From an uncultured Ignavibacteria bacterium (GTDB taxonomy: Bacteria; Bacteroidota; Ignavibacteria; SZUA-365), in the NCBI GenBank assembly GCA_913060595.1, contig CAJXSA010000194.1, forward strand, positions 1 through 7,284: 7,284 nt of DNA. Direction: 5' to 3'. The notes beneath the pieces were generated by a model. It saw nothing but the letters and a program-made list of their open reading frames with translations, was not told the DNA's origin and searched no databases. Below are positions 4,988 through 7,284 of the stretch, one piece after another (within the stretch, counting starts at the first letter, position 1; each line of letters starts with the position of its first letter). A program made the translations under genes and the position numbers.

Positions 4988-6943
4988 ATGATCAACGCAT
5001 TGCAAACGCTGCGCGACCGCGTCGCGGAAATGGAAGAGCAGTTCGCGGGCCACGAATACCGCGTGCCCTCGCTGTGGGTGAATCCCGTTTCACCGGAAGG
5101 TGACCGCGTCGTCACCGTCAATCCCGCCGCGTTTTTCCGTGCGGGCATGGATGCCATTCTCTCGCATGAGGACGAGGCCCCGGAAATGCTCGGCTCCGCC
5201 GGGGAGTGGACGAAAGACGCCGTGGTGTACAACATGTTCACCCGCCTCACTTCCGCCTGGGATCACGATGGCGACGGCCGCGTGGGACTCGATGACCTCG
5301 CGGGCGGACTCCGTGAAACCGGCACCTTCCTCAAGTCCATCGTGCAGCTGCCGTACCTGAAGAAAATGGGTGTCAACACGATTCACCTGCTGCCCGTCAC
5401 AGCCATCGGCAGCGACGGCAACAAGGGATCCCTCGGCTCCCCGTACGCCATCCGCAATCCCTACAAGCTCGACGAGCGACTGGGTGAACCCTTCCACGAA
5501 CAGGGCGTCGAGGCGGAATTCGCCGCCTTCGTCGAAGCCGCCCATCGCCTCGGCATGCGCGTGGTGATGGAGTTCGTGTTCCGCACTGCGTCAAAGGACT
5601 CCGAGTGGATCCTGGATCATCCGAACTGGTTCTACTGGATAGACGCCGACATTCCCGACCGCAGCGAGGAGCATCCCGACGGTTACGGCAATCCCCGCTT
5701 CAGCGAGGAGGAACTGCAGGTCATCAACCAGCGCGTGCGGCGCAACGACCACGCGGCGCTGCCTCCTCCCGGCATGGCGTATCGCAATCTCTTCAAGGAC
5801 ATGCCCCTTGAAATCGTGCAGGAAGGCGACCGCATGATCGGCCTGATGGAAGACGGCAGCCGTGTGCGCATTCCCGGCGCCTTTGCCGACTGGCCTCCCG
5901 ATGATGTGCAGCCGCCATGGAACGACGTCACCTACCTGAAGCTGTACGAACATCACAGCTTCGATTACATCGCGTACAACACCATTCGCATCTACGATTC
6001 GCGCCTGGCGCAGATCGAAAACGAGAATCGGGGCCTGTGGAACACCATCATCAACATCATCCCGCATTATCAGAAGAACTTCAGCATCGACGGGGTAATG
6101 ATAGACATGGGCCACGCCCTGCCGCGGCGGCTCAAGCAGAGCATCGTCGACCGTGCGCGGAAGGTGGACCCGGATTTCGCCTTCTGGGAGGAGAACTTCG
6201 CCATCTCCGCACGCAGCCGCCAGGAAGGCTACAACGCCTCGGTCGGCTACCTGTGGAGTGACGAACATATCCCGGAAAAACTGCGCGAGTTTCTCAAAAT
6301 GCTCGAGACCACGGATATCCCCGTGCCCTTCTTCGCCACGCCCGAAACGCATAACACCCCGCGCGCGGCACAGCGCGACGGCGGACTCGCCTTCAGCCGC
6401 ATGACGCTCGTGGCCAACGCCTTCCTGCCCGCGGTACTGTTTCTGCACCAGGGTTACGAACTGGGCGAGACTTTCCCTGTCAACACCGGCCTCGGTTTCA
6501 CGACGGAGGAGATCGCACAGCTTCCCTCGCATACATTGCCCCTGTTCAGCGAGTCCGCCCTGTGCTGGAACAGCGAGGAGGAGTTCAGCGACCTGGTCGC
6601 GCGCGTGGTGGCAATCCGGCGGCAGTGGCAGGACATCGTCACGAATCCTTCGCAGCAATGCTTCAAGCTCTTTGAAACCACCGACCCGCGTGTGCTCTGC
6701 TACGTCCGTCAGTCACCCGACGGCGCCCGCGCAATGGCAGTCGCCGTCAACACCGACTGCGCGCAGCCGGCGAAGGCCGATGTCTGGCTCAATGCCGAGT
6801 ACGATATTCTCACCGATGAGATAGGCGGCACGGAAGTGCAGAAGAACGACCAGGACGCCTTCGTCCTCGATCTGCAGCCCGGACAGGGCATGGTCTTCGA
6901 ACTGCGCATGCCCAAACTGGAGTTCGAGGAGTTCACTCCCTGA
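4988..6943 (+). CDS. GH13 alpha-amylase-superfamily protein, Thermotoga maltosyltransferase-like
   Basis: The 651-residue protein resembles, along its whole length as recalled, the Thermotoga maritima maltosyltransferase, which moves maltosyl units between alpha-1,4-glucans. Shared landmarks are VPSLWVNP (26-33), RETGTFLK (109-116), a PYLKKMGVNTIHLLPVT block (122-138), SPYAIRNPYKLDER (151-164), RTASKDSEWILDHPNWFYWI (199-218), IPHYQKNFSIDG (358-369), IDMGHALP (372-379), FWEEN (399-403) and ETHNTPRA (453-460). An EF-hand-like loop DHDGDGRVGLDD (92-103) probably binds Ca2+. The nucleophile Asp373 and acid/base Glu401 are present. The near-invariant GH13 Arg two residues before the nucleophile is Met371, and the third catalytic Asp is Asn456 (motif HN instead of HD). 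Residues from about 565 fit the C-terminal beta domain. No signal peptide is seen, so action on cytosolic glycogen or maltodextrin is likely. The AAAGGAAG at 4964-4971 is far from the ATG, but an in-frame TGA at 4973 excludes an earlier start. Activity may differ from the Thermotoga enzyme. Confidence 0.85.
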   Translation: MINALQTLRDRVAEMEEQFAGHEYRVPSLWVNPVSPEGDRVVTVNPAAFFRAGMDAILSHEDEAPEMLGSAGEWTKDAVVYNMFTRLTSAWDHDGDGRVGLDDLAGGLRETGTFLKSIVQLPYLKKMGVNTIHLLPVTAIGSDGNKGSLGSPYAIRNPYKLDERLGEPFHEQGVEAEFAAFVEAAHRLGMRVVMEFVFRTASKDSEWILDHPNWFYWIDADIPDRSEEHPDGYGNPRFSEEELQVINQRVRRNDHAALPPPGMAYRNLFKDMPLEIVQEGDRMIGLMEDGSRVRIPGAFADWPPDDVQPPWNDVTYLKLYEHHSFDYIAYNTIRIYDSRLAQIENENRGLWNTIINIIPHYQKNFSIDGVMIDMGHALPRRLKQSIVDRARKVDPDFAFWEENFAISARSRQEGYNASVGYLWSDEHIPEKLREFLKMLETTDIPVPFFATPETHNTPRAAQRDGGLAFSRMTLVANAFLPAVLFLHQGYELGETFPVNTGLGFTTEEIAQLPSHTLPLFSESALCWNSEEEFSDLVARVVAIRRQWQDIVTNPSQQCFKLFETTDPRVLCYVRQSPDGARAMAVAVNTDCAQPAKADVWLNAEYDILTDEIGGTEVQKNDQDAFVLDLQPGQGMVFELRMPKLEFEEFTP

Positions 6944-6955
6944 GAAAAATGCGTG

Positions 6956-6975
6956 CGCCTCGGATTTCAGAGGCG
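6956..6975. other. Short hairpin after the GH13 gene
   Basis: cgcctc (6956-6961) pairs with gaggcg (6970-6975) around an 8-nt loop, 12 bp after the GH13 stop. No T-run follows, so it is not a terminator by itself; it could stabilise the transcript 3' end together with the larger hairpin downstream. Confidence 0.4.
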
Positions 6976-6990
6976 ACCGCCTGGTTCTGA

Positions 6991-7030
6991 AAATGACCGT
7001 CCGGTATTGTAGATGACCGGGCGGTCATTT
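6991..7030. terminator. Probable bidirectional intrinsic terminator between convergent genes
   Basis: A 15-bp stem, aaatgaccgtccggt (6991-7005) with accgggcggtcattt (7016-7030), complementary throughout apart from one G-T pair, surrounds a 10-nt loop. The stem has AAA at one foot and TTT at the other, so in either direction the hairpin ends in a short U tract (on the plus strand continued by catttc). It lies in the 159-bp gap between the GH13 stop and the stop of the convergent channel gene, where a shared terminator is expected. The U tract is short, so efficiency is uncertain. Confidence 0.7.
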
Positions 7031-7102
7031 CATTTCTGCACACATTGCATCTGCCGAGACATGCGTTTTCACACCGTCGTCGCACGTTTGTTCTGAAATG
7101 TG

Positions 7103-7284
7103 TCAGGTTTCGCTGTTGTTCTCGCCTCCGGCGCGCGCAGAACCTTCTCCTTCACGGTAGAAACGCGTGGTGGGATAGGCGAGATCGATGCGGTCTTCTT
7201 TCGCGAAGGCGCGGAGGATTTCTTCCCAGAGAATTTCCTGGCGGCCGCGGCGGCGCCGGGGCATGACGAGGTACCGCAGCGTGA
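7103..7284 (-). CDS. MscS-family mechanosensitive channel, C-terminal fragment (5' end beyond window)
   Basis: The minus strand reads 59 codons from the window edge to a TGA at 7105-7103. The segment TLRYLVMPRRRRGRQEILWE, then EILRAFAKEDRIDLAYPTTR and FY, matches the end of the C-terminal domain of small-conductance mechanosensitive channels: a beta strand, a basic turn, the helix of the alpha/beta domain, and the closing IDLAYPTTRFY strand. MscS proteins are inner-membrane channels that open under hypo-osmotic stress. The last 16 or so residues (REGEGSARAGGENNSET) are a polar tail, likely disordered. The membrane segments and the start are outside the window, so the subfamily cannot be given. 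The gene converges on the GH13 gene across the hairpin at 6991-7030. Confidence 0.75.
   Translation of the reverse strand, partial: TLRYLVMPRRRRGRQEILWEEILRAFAKEDRIDLAYPTTRFYREGEGSARAGGENNSET

Noticed and set aside
5591..6658. Minus-strand frame of 355 codons opposite the GH13 gene
   Set aside because: Shadow of a colinear full-length GH13 protein; no homology or ribosome site.
7045..7266. Plus-strand frame of 73 codons near the right edge
   Set aside because: It overlaps, on the other strand, the recognisable C-terminus of an MscS-family channel and has an Arg-rich, non-family-like translation.

Overview
The window is GC-rich bacterial chromosome, mostly coding, with six recognisable protein genes, two of them cut by the window edges (recO and an MscS-type channel), plus a sugar kinase of unknown substrate. 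The gene set is housekeeping-like and carries no strong taxonomic marker. The Thermotoga-type maltosyltransferase homologue, the GGED/PKTIDND-type phosphofructokinase and the noncoding repeats would fit an uncultured environmental lineage, perhaps of the Bacteroidetes/Chlorobi (FCB) type. That placement is a low-confidence guess.

Layout. Positions 1-3542 are all on the minus strand and read, in transcription order: an inositol-monophosphatase-family phosphatase (2700-3542), a PfkB-family sugar kinase (1779-2684, with its ribosome binding site on the phosphatase stop codon), a noncoding patch of 42-bp tandem repeats (about 1626-1772), mtnA (601-1647, methylthioribose-1-phosphate isomerase) and the first 195 codons of recO (585 to the window edge). 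The 15-bp gaps within each gene pair point to two co-transcribed pairs, possibly one transcript. The plus-strand block is pfkA (3879-4925) followed after 62 bp by a maltosyltransferase-like GH13 gene (4988-6943), a plausible glycolysis/alpha-glucan unit. It ends at a strong hairpin (6991-7030), which faces the 3' end of a convergent minus-strand gene for the C-terminus of an MscS-family channel (7103-7284).

The most unusual part is the divergent intergenic region, 3543-3878. It holds about ten consecutive 16-19-bp palindromes at 20-26 bp spacing. Their stems differ in sequence, but nearly every one stays self-complementary. They are separated by a six-base linker that reads GTATTT on the left and AAATAC on the right, and the array lies inside a perfect 12-bp inverted repeat (3547-3558 / 3831-3842). 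This looks like a composite structured repeat element, not an ordinary promoter region. A second noncoding repeat family, built on GATTACGCAGAT-like words, lies between the kinase gene and mtnA and appears to supply the mtnA start codon.

Among the proteins, the GH13 enzyme stands out. It is colinear with Thermotoga maltosyltransferase but has Met in place of the near-invariant Arg beside the nucleophile, and Asn in place of the third catalytic Asp.
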